In this document: positions 11,001 to 21,842 of the stretch, piece by piece | Layout of the letters: each line of letters opens with the position of its first letter | How positions within the stretch are numbered: the first letter of the stretch is position 1 | Origin: Tieghemiomyces parasiticus | Lineage: Eukaryota; Kickxellomycota; Dimargaritomycetes; Dimargaritales; Dimargaritaceae | Length of the DNA: 35,844 nt | Direction: 5' to 3' | Assembly: GCA_027575765.1 (NCBI GenBank) | Contig: JANBPT010000437.1 | Span: forward strand, 1-35,844 | The notes under the pieces: generated by a model | The model's input: the letters and a program-made list of their open reading frames with translations, nothing else | The model's database searches: none | What the model was told of the DNA's origin: nothing | Made by a program: the position numbers and the translations under genes

Positions 11001-12964
11001 GCGACCTCCTAACGATCGGAACTTACTATGTCACGCACAGTCTATTCACTGCCTTATCTCACAAATGATTTTGGAATATGACATTTTAGACAATGCGGAG
11101 TTTTCCTCATATTCATGCCCCATCGCCTAGAATTGACTGCAGATTCCCCCCACCTCGTCATGACTTACTACCACCCCTTCCTAGAGTCGCCAGGGCGCCA
11201 GGAATAACACCTTTCGCCAGGAGCGTTCTTAAAATGTGCCGAACACCACATCCCTCAACAGAAAGCAAATGACAATTTATAACCGTTTTTGATTAAGGGT
11301 TTTACAGCCTACCCCTGAAGCATCGCCGGGTGCATCTTCCACGTCCTTCTTAACCTTCCCCCGAAGAACTGCCCATGTGCGTCTTCAAAACCTCCACAAA
11401 CCCCAGATCTTTACGCCGCTCTTAGAGCTCCCGACTTATACCCTTCCTACACCCAGAAACACCCTAAATACCGCCTTCCTGCCTACTTTTACGTTTCTGT
11501 CCCACATTCCGTTTTCATATATTTTTTTACGTCTGCAAACCTCACTTGACACTATGTTCAATCTCCGTTAACTTTTTGTTATAGTACACAGCATCCCTAT
11601 AATGCGTATAAAAATCATACCGCTCTTGCTCGACTATACGAATCCCTTTCACCCCTTCGTACCTTTTCCCTACGCTCCTCCAGCCACCATTATCCCTAGT
11701 AACCATGTCGTTTAACATCTCCCAGTCGCTGATTAGCCGCGAAGAAACTGACCCCACATTATACCTGCCGTCACATGTCCAGGTCGGACGATAAATAATT
11801 CTCACACTGGACGCATCAGGAAGACACGTTGTTTATGTTTCTCAGGTGATTAAATCCGCCGGCGGCTTGGTCCGATTCCGGTATTACTGCCAAGGACTAC
11901 CGCAATGGCAACTTTAAATAAATGTCCAGGAAGGATGATAGCAAAAAAGGCAACATGTTAAGCACAGCGCTAACGGTGCTATGCATGGGTCAGCTGGCGG
12001 ATTGATGTGCTATAACCTTAGTAGGTGATGGTCATCTGAAAGGAGACCAGTCAACACCGTAGGGACCAGCGAAGGTTGAAGAGGTCAAGCAGTAATTTCA
12101 GTTCCAAAGTTTTACAGTCGTTTTCATTCTAATAATAAACCATACCAGGGGGAAAGGCATATGAACCATGGTGGGGATGGCCTGCATACGGCAACCAACA
12201 GTTCACACCTTCACTGTCATGAGAGTGACAGCTAGTGTCGGAGAACAACCATAGGGTATACCAGCACTGCCACACTGGACCGATATGCGTCACTGATACA
12301 ACCTTGGACGGCAGATGCTGTATGCCGCCGAGATGTTACCAATAGCATACTAAATGGTAACTGGCGGCTACGCCAGGGTGTTGGACATAGATACCACCCT
12401 TATCAGCCTCGGACATGCAGAGGTTGTTATAATTCCACCATGCAACCATTTATCCCGAAATTGGCATGCGTCCCAGGCTGGCTCCCATACCCGGTCCCCT
12501 TTAATTCCCGAGCACCGCCATGTCTCACATATCCAACCCTCCTTCTTCTGTCTCGTCGGAAAGCGCGCCTCACAGGGCTGTGACTTGTTAGGTACCATAT
12601 GCATGAATGTTTAAAATTGGAAGGGACCAGCCTTGGTCTCCCGTAGGCTGTCCATGTTATTGCTCCCTCGGTCTTGCCTTGACCCCGCAAATGACGTACG
12701 TACTTGGAAACCTTGATTCTCACCCGCACATTGCCCACTCCCAAACTTCGCAGTTAGGCTGGCGATTCTGACCAATACCTTAAATATCCTATATTAGCCC
12801 GCCTTCACCCTCCGCTTACTGCCCTCTACTTAATACCACCATATCCTGCCACCTTTGTTCCGACCGTCACGGCCGCCCTCATACGTAACTATTACTTGCC
12901 TGCCTTGCGCTCACCTATTAAATCCCCAGTGCATTCTATATCCCGACCATCGCACCGCAGCACA
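8067..12964. other. 4.9 kb gene-free stretch
   Basis: Base composition is lower in GC than the genes on either side, and all six frames are broken into short, unconserved pieces. The longest (+ 10215-10628, 137 codons) is hydrophobic and irregular and has no recognisable domain, so it is not called. A small perfect stem (CTGTCA...TGACAG, about 12219-12236) is present. No tRNA-like or rRNA-like sequence was noticed. The right end must contain the promoter of the ABC transporter; it is pyrimidine-rich near 12780-12860. Confidence 0.5.
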
Positions 12965-15762
12965 ATGGTCCTGAACACGATCTTGGCTGCCGCCAAGCTC
13001 AGGTTCTATCTGACGGAACCCCGCAACACCATAGTTGATAGTGCCATTCTCATCGAGTACCTGGGGTCGGGGGCTATACTGGCCCTCATAGCCCGGCTAT
13101 CCCCGTCGACGGGTGGTTATCGCCTTGCACCTTACACTGCTGGTTTGGTTCCGATTCTAGCCCTTGTGCACGTAATGTGCTGGCGTCGCCGTCGCGGACA
13201 TCAATGTCCGGTGTCATCCCAAAATAATGGTGGTACGTATAAGGTGTATTATTCGGAATCCTCCGTCACTTTCCTGATGATAGGTACCTGATACTCCCCC
13301 GCCATTATTGACCATGCTAACTCTAAACGACACCTCCCATTGCCGTGGACAATGCCATTTCACACGTACCTGAGCCCATAGATGACAGCTCGGATGGTTC
13401 AGGCCGTTTATGGATCAAGGCGGCCCACCAAGGCCTCTGGTTTGTCTACGTGTCGCTGCTGTGGGTGTCGGTCGCCATCTACGTAGCATTTCTTCTAGAC
13501 TCTACCACACCCGCTGACTGGCGCAGGTGGCTGACCTCTTGCACGGTAACACAGGCCGGGCTCGCCCTGACCTGGATGATTTACTACGTCCAGTTTCACG
13601 AGCTGGAAATGGAGCGGTCTATAACGGATACAACCACCGGGTGGGGGCCGTGGTCTCAGGCCTGGGGTCTAGCCTTTATCATCCAGTTTGGGGAAATGTA
13701 TCATTACACCACCTGGCAGCGCTGGCCCGCACTCGGGCTGGAGCCGCCCACCCTGATGGATTATTGGCTCTGGCCGCTTCTCCCGCTAGTCAAGTTGGCC
13801 ATGACAGCCCTAGCCCCACTGATTTACTTGGCATCGCTGTTTGCCACGCAAACTGGGGTGGGAGGTTCGACAGCCAAATCTCCCGCGTTCCAAACTGGCG
13901 GTCTGGGACCGCTAACTTTAGACCGTGGGCATCGTATGCACAAAGAGCACCCGTCCGACTGTCAGTACGATGTCTATACGACAATGTGCCGCCTAGTCTC
14001 CATTGCCTGCCAGCACCTTCTCCCGCTCACTCCACGCGCCGTGCTGCCGTTTCTAGGGTGCTGGGCCCTGGCCTATCTCGACAAGTGGGCTATTTCGCTC
14101 GGGCCGCTTTACTACGGCTATTTCCTTGACAGCCTCGCCACCCCTGAACATGCACTGTCCGCCTTCACGTTTTACGCCGGTGTACAGGTCCTCCAACGCG
14201 CCGTCCTTTCCCTACGTGACAGGTATCGCCCGACCACTACAAAAATATTTCGTGAATTTGAGCAGCGTTGTAAAATCTTCACCCACGACGTCGTCAACTC
14301 CAAATCCCTGGCCTTCCTGGATGGCCCTATCTGGGCGAGGCAACGCCACACCGTTCACCATCGTACCCCACTCTCCTCCGTATTCACTGTCGCGGTTGAT
14401 TCCATTAGTATCGAGCTCTTCGGGGCGTTCCTGGCGATTTGGCACTATCGCTGGCGGTTTCCCCTTTCCTTCCTTCCCCTCGCGGTGGCGCTTGGCCTAT
14501 GTGAGATCCTGAAGGGGAGAATTCTGGGGCGAATTGCACATGATTTGGAAAGTACCTGGCGTATGAATCATGGCGATGGTAACAAGGTGGAGAGGGAGCT
14601 CGGGAAGCATTGTATCATCCGATCCTATAGCTCCGAAAGTTTCCATTCTAAGCGCTACCACTTGTACCTCACCACTCAGGGCTCCAACCTATTCAATCGC
14701 GGCAATACGTCCGTACTCCTCCGCAGGTTGACGTCCAGTCTACACAAGTTTTTAACCTGCATTGGGACCGTCATGTGTTTTCATTACGTCCGACAGGGTC
14801 GCCTGCAGATCACTGACGTGGCCTATTTCGCGACTTACTTTTCCGAGACTTACAAACCTTTGACCATTGTGATGGATCTGGTTACGAGACTCCATTATGA
14901 ACACCGATCCGGTTCTGAATTATTAACGCTGATAGATGCCCCGGTAGACGCCCCTGAACCACCGCACGTCGAACCCTGGAAGACCACTGGGGGCGCGATC
15001 GAATTCAAAAACGTCTGCTTCAGCTACTCAGAAGCTGGGAAACAACGAGCGGTTCTCCGGGACATCACTTTTAAGGTACCTGCAGAGACCACTACCGCCA
15101 TCGTGGGCAAGACCGGGGCGGGTAAGTCGACCCTCTTCCTCCTCATCATGCGCCTCTATGATGTCTGCTCCGGTAGCATCACCGTGAACGGTACCGACGT
15201 CCGGCAAGTTAAGGCGACCGATCTACGCCAGAACATGGTCCTCGTACAGCAGGAAGGGACACTCTTTGACCACACCCTCGACTTCAATATTAAATACGGC
15301 TCGGCACGCGATGGACTCCGGGCCACCACTGAGAAAGTGAGCCAAGCCGCTCGCCGGGCCCGCATCCACGACCGCATCGTGACGCTACCGAAGGGATACG
15401 ACACGGTTATGTATGAGGATGGATTCGACCTGAGCGGCGGCGAAAACCAGCGCGTACGAATCGCCCGAGGTTTGATTCATGAGAGTCAGATCCTACTGCT
15501 GGACGAGACTACCTCGGCCCTGGATATCCTGACCGAACGCGAGGTGCAAAGCGAACTGATCAGGGGTACTAAGGGCAAGACCTGCCTCATGATTGCCCAC
15601 CGCCTCCCGACAGTTATCCACGCCGATCAGATCCTTGTGCTCGATGAAGGAACTATCGTCGAACGCGGCTCCTTTGCCGAACTCATGGCCCTGCCCGACG
15701 GCGTCTTTCGCAAGATGTGGCAAGCGCAACTCAAACAAAGAGTGGTGGACCTTACCACCTGA
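12965..15762 (+). CDS. ABC half-transporter with TMD0, Hmt1/ABCB6-like
   Basis: Two exons, 12965-13232 and 13382-15762, give 882 residues. The intron (GTACGT donor, CCCATAG acceptor, CTAAC branch-like site) joins G|AT as Asp. An N-terminal block of about five hydrophobic segments (residues 25 to about 245, split by the intron) resembles the TMD0 of vacuolar Hmt1-type and ABCB6-type transporters. A six-helix ABC exporter domain follows. The C-terminal ATPase has Walker A GKTGAGKST (665-673), Q-loop VLVQQEGTLFD, signature LSGGE (773-777), Walker B ILLLDE (793-798), D-loop SALD and H-loop His829, so it should be catalytically competent and work as a homodimer. In this family such pumps move glutathione- or phytochelatin-linked metals or heme-type cargo across vacuolar or related membranes; the substrate here is not shown. 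The membrane core is divergent compared with well-known Hmt1 sequences. Another ABCB-type half-transporter remains possible. Confidence 0.88.
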
Positions 15763-15918
15763 TCCCACCACCGGTTATCTACGCACACCGGTCATTTCTT
15801 AGCGCCTATGTTTATCCCCATCCCCGGCATTATATACCTCCCACATTTCAATTCAATTAGTCTATACCAACCACTACTAAGATTTCGATTCACACTAATA
15901 GGTAAAGATGGGGACCAA

Positions 15919-17727
15919 TTATAACGATTGCATAAACTCTTTGTAGCCCTCGTCGACGGCCTTGAACGTTTCGTCGAGTTTCTGGATTCGTTCCTGGTGG
16001 TCCATTGATATGAGCGTGTCCTGTCAGAGTTAATACCAAAGTAGAGACGAAGGGGCGGAGAGGGATTAGCAGCTTACACAGCGGTATGAAAGGATTTCAA
16101 AAGGCGTCCGAACTGATCAAGGTCCGAAAATAAGCGCCCTGGAGCGGTAATTACCTGGTTCTGGAGGTAGATCCGTTTCTTGACCTGGAGTCGATAGCGA
16201 CGAAGGGCGGCCTTGTCATTCGGGTCAAGGCGCTTCAAGGTAATGATTTCCAGGCACCGGGCGGCCTGACGCTATAGTGTATGTAGGAGATGTGTAGATG
16301 TGGCACGAAGTCCATTAACCGGCCCACGTTAGACCAGCGATATGAGTATGGGCGAAATAGGCAAGCTTTCGATTGTGCAAGCCGTTCAGATTGACACTGC
16401 ATCGGAATGTTCCCCGGCCATACTTACGGCGCCGAATTTCCACTTATGGCGAAATTCCTTCAGAGCCTGAGTGTCGAATGAAGTCGGCAACTGGTCGGCC
16501 GGCACGTTTTCGAGAAGGAAGCGTACGTCGCACTTGTCGCGCAGCTCGCTGAACGCATCGTTGGGATCCTCCACTGAAAAATCGGTGACCGCCGGATCGG
16601 CCAGCCAGCGCTCATAGAGCAGACGATACAATGTACTCCCGTGGCCCGCACCGGCGTAGGGCGGTAGGATAAGGTATTGACTGATTCGCGGCCGGATCCG
16701 GTCCGGGTAGTTAAAGAATCGGTGCACGGTGGCGTAGCCGACCAGCGCGTAGACCGTTGTGTTCGCCTCGCTCTTCCGCCGCTGGTAGATGGTATAAATG
16801 TCCCAGTGCGGATCATTCTCCTCGATGAAACTGGCACCTTCGATATAGAATAGTAGGAAGCTCTGCAAGCGGCGGTGGTAGTCAGCGAACCCGGGCGTGT
16901 CGAACGTGGTATGATAGATTTCGTAGTCGAAAAGTTCCGATGCGTTTTCCTCCTCATCGCCCTTCTCCTCGTCGTCCTCATCGTGGTCACGGGGAGCACT
17001 TGCGCGGTACTCATGGATACGGGCACCATAAGGCTGGAAGGCCTCGTCTGCCTGGCGCGCACTCGATAGGAATTTGGTGATGTCCCCGACCGAGTCTGGC
17101 GTGACGGGTGGCGCATTACGGTGCGATACAGTTATGTGGATGGCAGTTGGATGCATAGCCATCGGGTATTTAGATACTAAGACCATGAAGACCCCTTTTG
17201 TGCTAAGAATAGGTGTAAACCGACCGGGGAACCATCAACTTACCGATGACCACTGCCTCGCGCAGTTTGTTTAGAATTTCTTCGGCACCTTGGGGCAGGC
17301 CACCTATACTGGTCTGGGACGTTTCATTACTGTGACTGCCGCTGGATGAGGACGCTACCGCCGTGTCTGTAGCCAATCTCGCGCGCTTGGCCGGTGGCGA
17401 CCTCGGTTCTTCAGCTTTGACCGCGCTCACAGCCGAACCGTCCGCCGTTCTTGCAGCGCTGAACTGGACGCTGAGGTGACACTTCAGCGCCGCCTGGCTG
17501 AAGTAGAGGTCGACAGCTAGATCCCGAAACCCAAAGATCTTTTCCTTCTCACCAAAGAGTGGGTAGGTGTAGTCCGGTGAGAAGCCGGGGGCCGCTTCGA
17601 GCACGTCCGTCGCGTCATGCTCGGCCAGCTGGCTGGTATCGACCAGGTGGAACTGGAGGGCCTCATTCGCGTCGGCCACCCAGGTGTCGTAGTCGAGATT
17701 GCTCGATTCAGGTAGCGCAGTGTTCAT
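15919..17727 (-). CDS. HAT1: histone acetyltransferase type B catalytic subunit HAT1
   Basis: Four exons in gene order: 17727-17244, 17176-16428, 16271-16155 and 16020-15919. They give 483 residues with phase kept at every junction (GTAAGT, GTAAGT, GTAATT donors). HAT1 acetylates newly made histone H4 at Lys5 and Lys12 before nuclear import, usually with an RbAp46/Hat2 partner. The N-terminal domain shows DYTYPLFGEKEKIFGF. The acetyltransferase part contains FIEENDPHWDIYTIYQ, then RPRISQYLILPPYAGAGHG (about 324-341), whose GAGHG is the acetyl-CoA loop, and DFSVEDPNDAF (about 361-370), which contains the expected catalytic Glu. The last exons read RQAARCLEIITLKRL and DHQERIQKLDETF, the conserved HAT1 tail. 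A Ser/Ala-rich loop (about 105-140) and an acidic run (DEDDEEKGDEEE, about 227-238) make it longer than human HAT1. The ATG at 17727 is the first in an open frame that continues upstream without Met. The gene converges with the ABC transporter, 156 bases apart. Confidence 0.95.
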
Positions 17728-18673
17728 CGCGGCGGGCCTGTTCGTAAAACAAAAGGATGGAATTATGGAAAGGCGATGCTGAAAGTCAGGATTCAACGTA
17801 ATAAAAGGCTGATCAAGGTAGAGGGTCGGGCGGGTTAGGCTATCGCGAGTAACGGATGGGTACAGCAGCAGCAGCAATGTACAAGTGAGCTTCCCTGGTG
17901 AGATTTGTGGACGGGAGCCCCAGCGCGCGCGCGTGCAGAGCGTGGGGGTCTGAATAGTAAACACGATATGGAGCCAATCAACACCAGACAGTGGCCGAAG
18001 CCCTCTTATTGCCAACAGCAAACTAGTGGCTGATGGATTGTTTATTGTTTAAGCTTGAACTTCATTGCAGACGGTCTCTTGGCCATGTAGCTGTCCGATT
18101 TGATCAGGTAGTGAGCCAGTAGACCTCTGAAAACATCAGGATACTATAATCGAGGAAACAAACTAGTTGCTGGTACATCCAGCAGCCAACCCCACTCCCA
18201 CTGGGCTTCAACTTCACCCCAGCCCTTGTCAGCTCGCTTTCGTTCACGTTCGCCATTTTTGTAATCCAGAGATCTCTAGGAGTTGCTTTAGTACTACGAT
18301 TAAATTAGAGATGGCTGGATGTTACTAAATAACAGTCAAGGAGAGGGGGTCAGCAATGGAGGTCGAAGGGGAGAGAGATGGTACCTTGGTTTGCGGTATT
18401 GCGTCCACAATTAGCGATAAGCGGTAAGCGAAGAGTGAGGGTGGGTTAATAATATATATAACAAGCAAGGGGGAGGACGAGTGAGAGAGAGAGAGAGGTA
18501 TTCTTTTAGGTCGTCAACCCAGCAGCCAATAACATGAATCGGGCCAGGTGATCGGAAGATTAGCGAAACCGCTCATTATAACACGAGGGAGGTGGAGGAG
18601 TAGCAGGGCGGGGGGGAGAGAATTGCGTCACAGGAAAATTCTTCTTGTCCCGTGTGACGATTAGGCATCTACA
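17728..18673. other. intergenic region upstream of HAT1
   Basis: It holds the presumed HAT1 promoter and leader (minus strand, pyrimidine-rich just above 17727). It also holds the 3' flank of the NPF-motif gene. The plus strand is purine-rich from about 18330 to 18620. No exon with conserved sequence was seen. Confidence 0.5.
18483..18496 (+). repeat. (GA)7 microsatellite
   Basis: Seven perfect GA units sit inside a longer purine-rich stretch on the plus strand, between HAT1 and the next gene. Confidence 0.9.
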
Positions 18674-20014
18674 CTAGGAAGGCCGCGAGGCAATTTCCGT
18701 GCGGGCAGGACGATGCGGAACCCAGAATGGGTTATTACCAGCATCATCGATGATTGGGGGAAACGAGACAGGTAAGCGTAGGTAGGGGATATCCGCCCAG
18801 GTCGACGGCTGGCCCAGGGCAGCAGTGGGAAGAAGGGCAGGAGCGTGCGGATCATCGGCAGTCGTGGACGGGCACCGAGATACGTTGACCAAGGTGGACG
18901 TGGCCGAGAAGTGCGGGCCTTCGACTGTCGCCGGGCGCGTGGCTGACCGTGCGGCGGTACCGCTAGCGGTCGTACTGTCGGCCAAGGTCGCCGGCCTTGG
19001 CGGTACATCGGCTGCGCCAGCTACTAAGTTGGATTCAACCACCCTATCGTGTGGCGGGGCAGCGGCCGAGGCGTGGGTACTGGTGGCTGAGGTATCCGTC
19101 CAACTGCGTTCTTGATTTTCTACTGCATTGACCTTAGCTTCTCCGGCAGCTAGTTCGGCGGGCTCGCGGAAGATATCCTGGGCGTGCTCCCGGGCGGCAG
19201 CGAGGGCGTACTCCTGTTCGAACGTATCGCTCATGGGCGGATACGCCGCCGCCACGGTAGCGTCCTCCTTAAAGATGCCGATACTAGACGGAGAGTGCGG
19301 GCGTGCCATGGTGCCGGCACTGACAAGCGGTGGCTGTGGACCGAGCGTCGAAGGCTCGTCAAGCACTTCGCCAAGGTCTTCTGGCAGGAGTCCAAAATCA
19401 TCCACCGTGGCGTCCAAGGTGGGATGGTGAGCAGGAGGGCCTGGTAGCCCGGCTTGCGGGAGCAGGGGCGGCGAGGAACTAAATCCGACGAACCGCGGGC
19501 GGACCGTGGAATCTGTCCCGGTGGACGGAGCACGATAGGATACGTCAAAGGGATTATTGGGACTCTGCAGTACGGGTGGCCATTCTCGCAGGTGGGGTAG
19601 GGTCACCGGCTGGTACAACGTGATCCCAGGTATCCCCATCGTCACCAAGTCGCTGGATGGAATACCCGACAGCGCCGTGGTATGGACCGGAAAGGTTTCG
19701 GAGACAGTCGAGTAGCCGCTGACGCTACCACTGCCACTGCGCACCGCAGGCAGCTGGGGCTCGGCTACAGCAGCGACTACGGCCGCAGCACTGCTATTGC
19801 TCTCTGCGTCTGCCGTGACGACGTCAATGAGTTCGTCTTCGCTAATGGCATCCACGTTGATGGGGCTGGCGGGGCACGTCGCCTCCGTCAGCTGCACTGT
19901 GGTCGCCACGGAGTCTGCCCGACTTTGGGCGCTGGCGGGTCGGACATAGAATGGGTTGTTAGGGGAGTCGGTGATCACTTTGGATGTGGCGAGTGGGAAG
20001 TCGGGACGTAACAT
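18674..20014 (-). CDS. Ser/Ala/Pro-rich protein with three NNPF motifs, possible EH-domain ligand
   Basis: Single-exon gene of 446 residues that I do not recognise as a named family. The composition is rich in Ala, Ser, Pro and Thr and looks mostly disordered, with no membrane segment or catalytic motif. A regular feature stands out: SPNNPFYV (residues 17-24), SPNNPFDV (around 152-158) and AGNNPFWV (around 426-432), that is NNPF-x-V at the N-terminus, near the first third, and close to the C-terminus. NPF tripeptides are the classic ligand of EH domains (Eps15, Ede1, Pan1, End3) in endocytosis, so an endocytic or membrane-traffic adaptor role is an inference. Between them lie acidic segments such as ISEDELIDVV and FGLLPEDLGEVLDEP. 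The frame is open further upstream to 20077, but only with non-ATG starts. ATG 20014 is the first Met and precedes MLRPDFPLATSK. The long frame with biased composition supports a real gene. Confidence 0.72.
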   Translation of the reverse strand: MLRPDFPLATSKVITDSPNNPFYVRPASAQSRADSVATTVQLTEATCPASPINVDAISEDELIDVVTADAESNSSAAAVVAAVAEPQLPAVRSGSGSVSGYSTVSETFPVHTTALSGIPSSDLVTMGIPGITLYQPVTLPHLREWPPVLQSPNNPFDVSYRAPSTGTDSTVRPRFVGFSSSPPLLPQAGLPGPPAHHPTLDATVDDFGLLPEDLGEVLDEPSTLGPQPPLVSAGTMARPHSPSSIGIFKEDATVAAAYPPMSDTFEQEYALAAAREHAQDIFREPAELAAGEAKVNAVENQERSWTDTSATSTHASAAAPPHDRVVESNLVAGAADVPPRPATLADSTTASGTAARSATRPATVEGPHFSATSTLVNVSRCPSTTADDPHAPALLPTAALGQPSTWADIPYLRLPVSFPPIIDDAGNNPFWVPHRPARTEIASRPS

Positions 20015-21842
20015 AGCGAAGGGCGGAGTTTTAAAAAAAAACTCAGAACGCGGAGGGTGGGTACGAAACGGGGCCAAATAAAGAGGCAGTCCGGTTGGAG
20101 TATTAGAGCCTGCCGGGATATGACAAGGCTGGTGTTTAAAAATAGCGCGTCGTTGAAATGGGGGGGGGGAGAAAGGTCTGCTAGGTTAGAAAATGAGCAG
20201 GTTGGATAATTCTAGTAGGTCGTTAGAGAGCAACTATGGTACAGAACATAAGAGGGCTGGTGGTGCGGCTGCAGAGAATCAGGGCCGGAACGGTGGAAAG
20301 GTGTGGAGTCGCATGGGTGGTAAAGGAGTACGAACGGAGAGAAGATCAGGCGCTGCTAAGTGGCTATCGACAGAATTGAGTTGGAGTCCGAAATGAAGAA
20401 AGCGAATGAGTCCAAGGGTGACGAAGTGGCTGGTAGTATTGGAGAAAACCTGGAGCGCGCAAACAATAACATGTGAGGGCGCCGTTGGAGCCGACCTGAT
20501 AAATCTGCTGGGGAAGGGAAGGGGATCGTAGGCTGGCCAGTCTCGCCTAAAAACAGTGAGGGACTCACAGGGCATGTAAAAATAGGTACCCCGCCCTTGG
20601 GGCCCTGTGGGAGAGGCGGGATTACCCTCCCCTTCTGTGCCTTATCTACCCCCCGCATGGCTACTGAACGAAAGCCCAGTGGAAACCGAGCCGGTAGATG
20701 CAACAACCGGGATTGTTGTAAGCATCCGATGACGCTAAAAATATGGCCGTTGACTCAGAACTGGGCCGGCTCCACCCCCTAGCCACCACGATCGTGAGGG
20801 TAGGGGGGGAGGCACGCGGTAGGATGTGAGGATGGGGGGAGGGGGAAAGCCAGGCCCAGCCATACCAGTCAGGAGATCATGATTGGGGTCTAAGGAGTGG
20901 CAGGCAGGAGGACATGGAGTGAGTACCGGTCGCCACGAAATCGCGGCGACTCGGGTAGGAAAGACAACACCATGGGGCTTTCCAGCGACGCTAATCGGAA
21001 CGGAAGCCGTGGCGAAGAAGAATGCACCAGGGAAGTTACCTTGGTAACTGAGGGTGATCAGGAACGAAGCGGTCGATCCTCCGGTGCTTAGCCATACATG
21101 TGTACAAGTAGGGGTAGGTGGGTAGGCCAGGCAGTTGGCAGCTACATGGGGACTGGGAGAGGGTAAACAAAAAGCCGATCAGGTACGACAGATAAGGCGA
21201 GGCGGGTTGACCATCCAGACCTGTAGAAGCGGGAGGGGGGAGGTGCGATCCAAGTGGGGAGAGCGGAGGATGTACTCTACTGAGAGAGGGGTCGAGAGGT
21301 AAGTAGGCCAGGGATAGCCGAGGTATTTATTGCACGCTTTACACGCCAATTCTTTGGGCCGCCTAGTATATTATACGCATGAGCCGGCGGATGATGTGAT
21401 ACCCGGTTGGTACAGTTGAAGGACTCGGCGCCAGCTCCACACCAGAGTAGGCTGGGGTTATGTTTGAGTCTAGGTTAAAGATGTGCAAGTCGTCGTCTTC
21501 CAGACCGTGAAGGCATGGTCACCTCTGTATCAAAGTCCCGCTGACGTGGTTTCGTCAGAACAGGGGAGCCAGAGGGCCGTGCTTGATAGGAGACTCCGGC
21601 TGCGGGCTAGGAGGCAGCTCAACGGGCCCTTCGAGTACTGCACGGGACGGTTGGATGGCCAGCGCTTCAGTACTGAATGTAGAATTGCCCAGCCGCCGGC
21701 TATCTAGCAGGCTGCTCGTTGAATTCCCTGTCGATTATTATAGTCGATTTCACAACGTCACACTTCAACTATAAAAGATGATCCACGGGGCTAATTATTT
21801 AGGCTAATAGATGTGGGTTTAATACTCATCTGGTCCAGCTCG
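20015..21842. other. intergenic region, purine-rich plus strand
   Basis: These 1.8 kb lie between the NPF-motif gene and the end of DCTN6. The plus strand is strongly G/A-rich from 20100 to 21300 (G-runs at 20160-20170 and 20836-20845), so the minus strand is pyrimidine-rich, as expected for the promoter side of the minus-strand NPF gene. A minus-strand frame at about 21540-21725 (beginning TSSLLDSRRLGNSTF) is open for about 58 codons and protein-like, but has no start, splice context or known family. It is left uncalled. Confidence 0.5.

Noticed and set aside
18661..19548. Several overlapping frames on both strands within the NPF-motif gene
   Set aside because: High GC third positions keep alternative frames open; only the 446-codon frame has regular motifs and a natural start.
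20897..21091. 64-codon plus-strand frame rich in charged residues
   Set aside because: Purine-rich DNA automatically encodes Glu, Arg, Gly and Lys; no splice context or homology.
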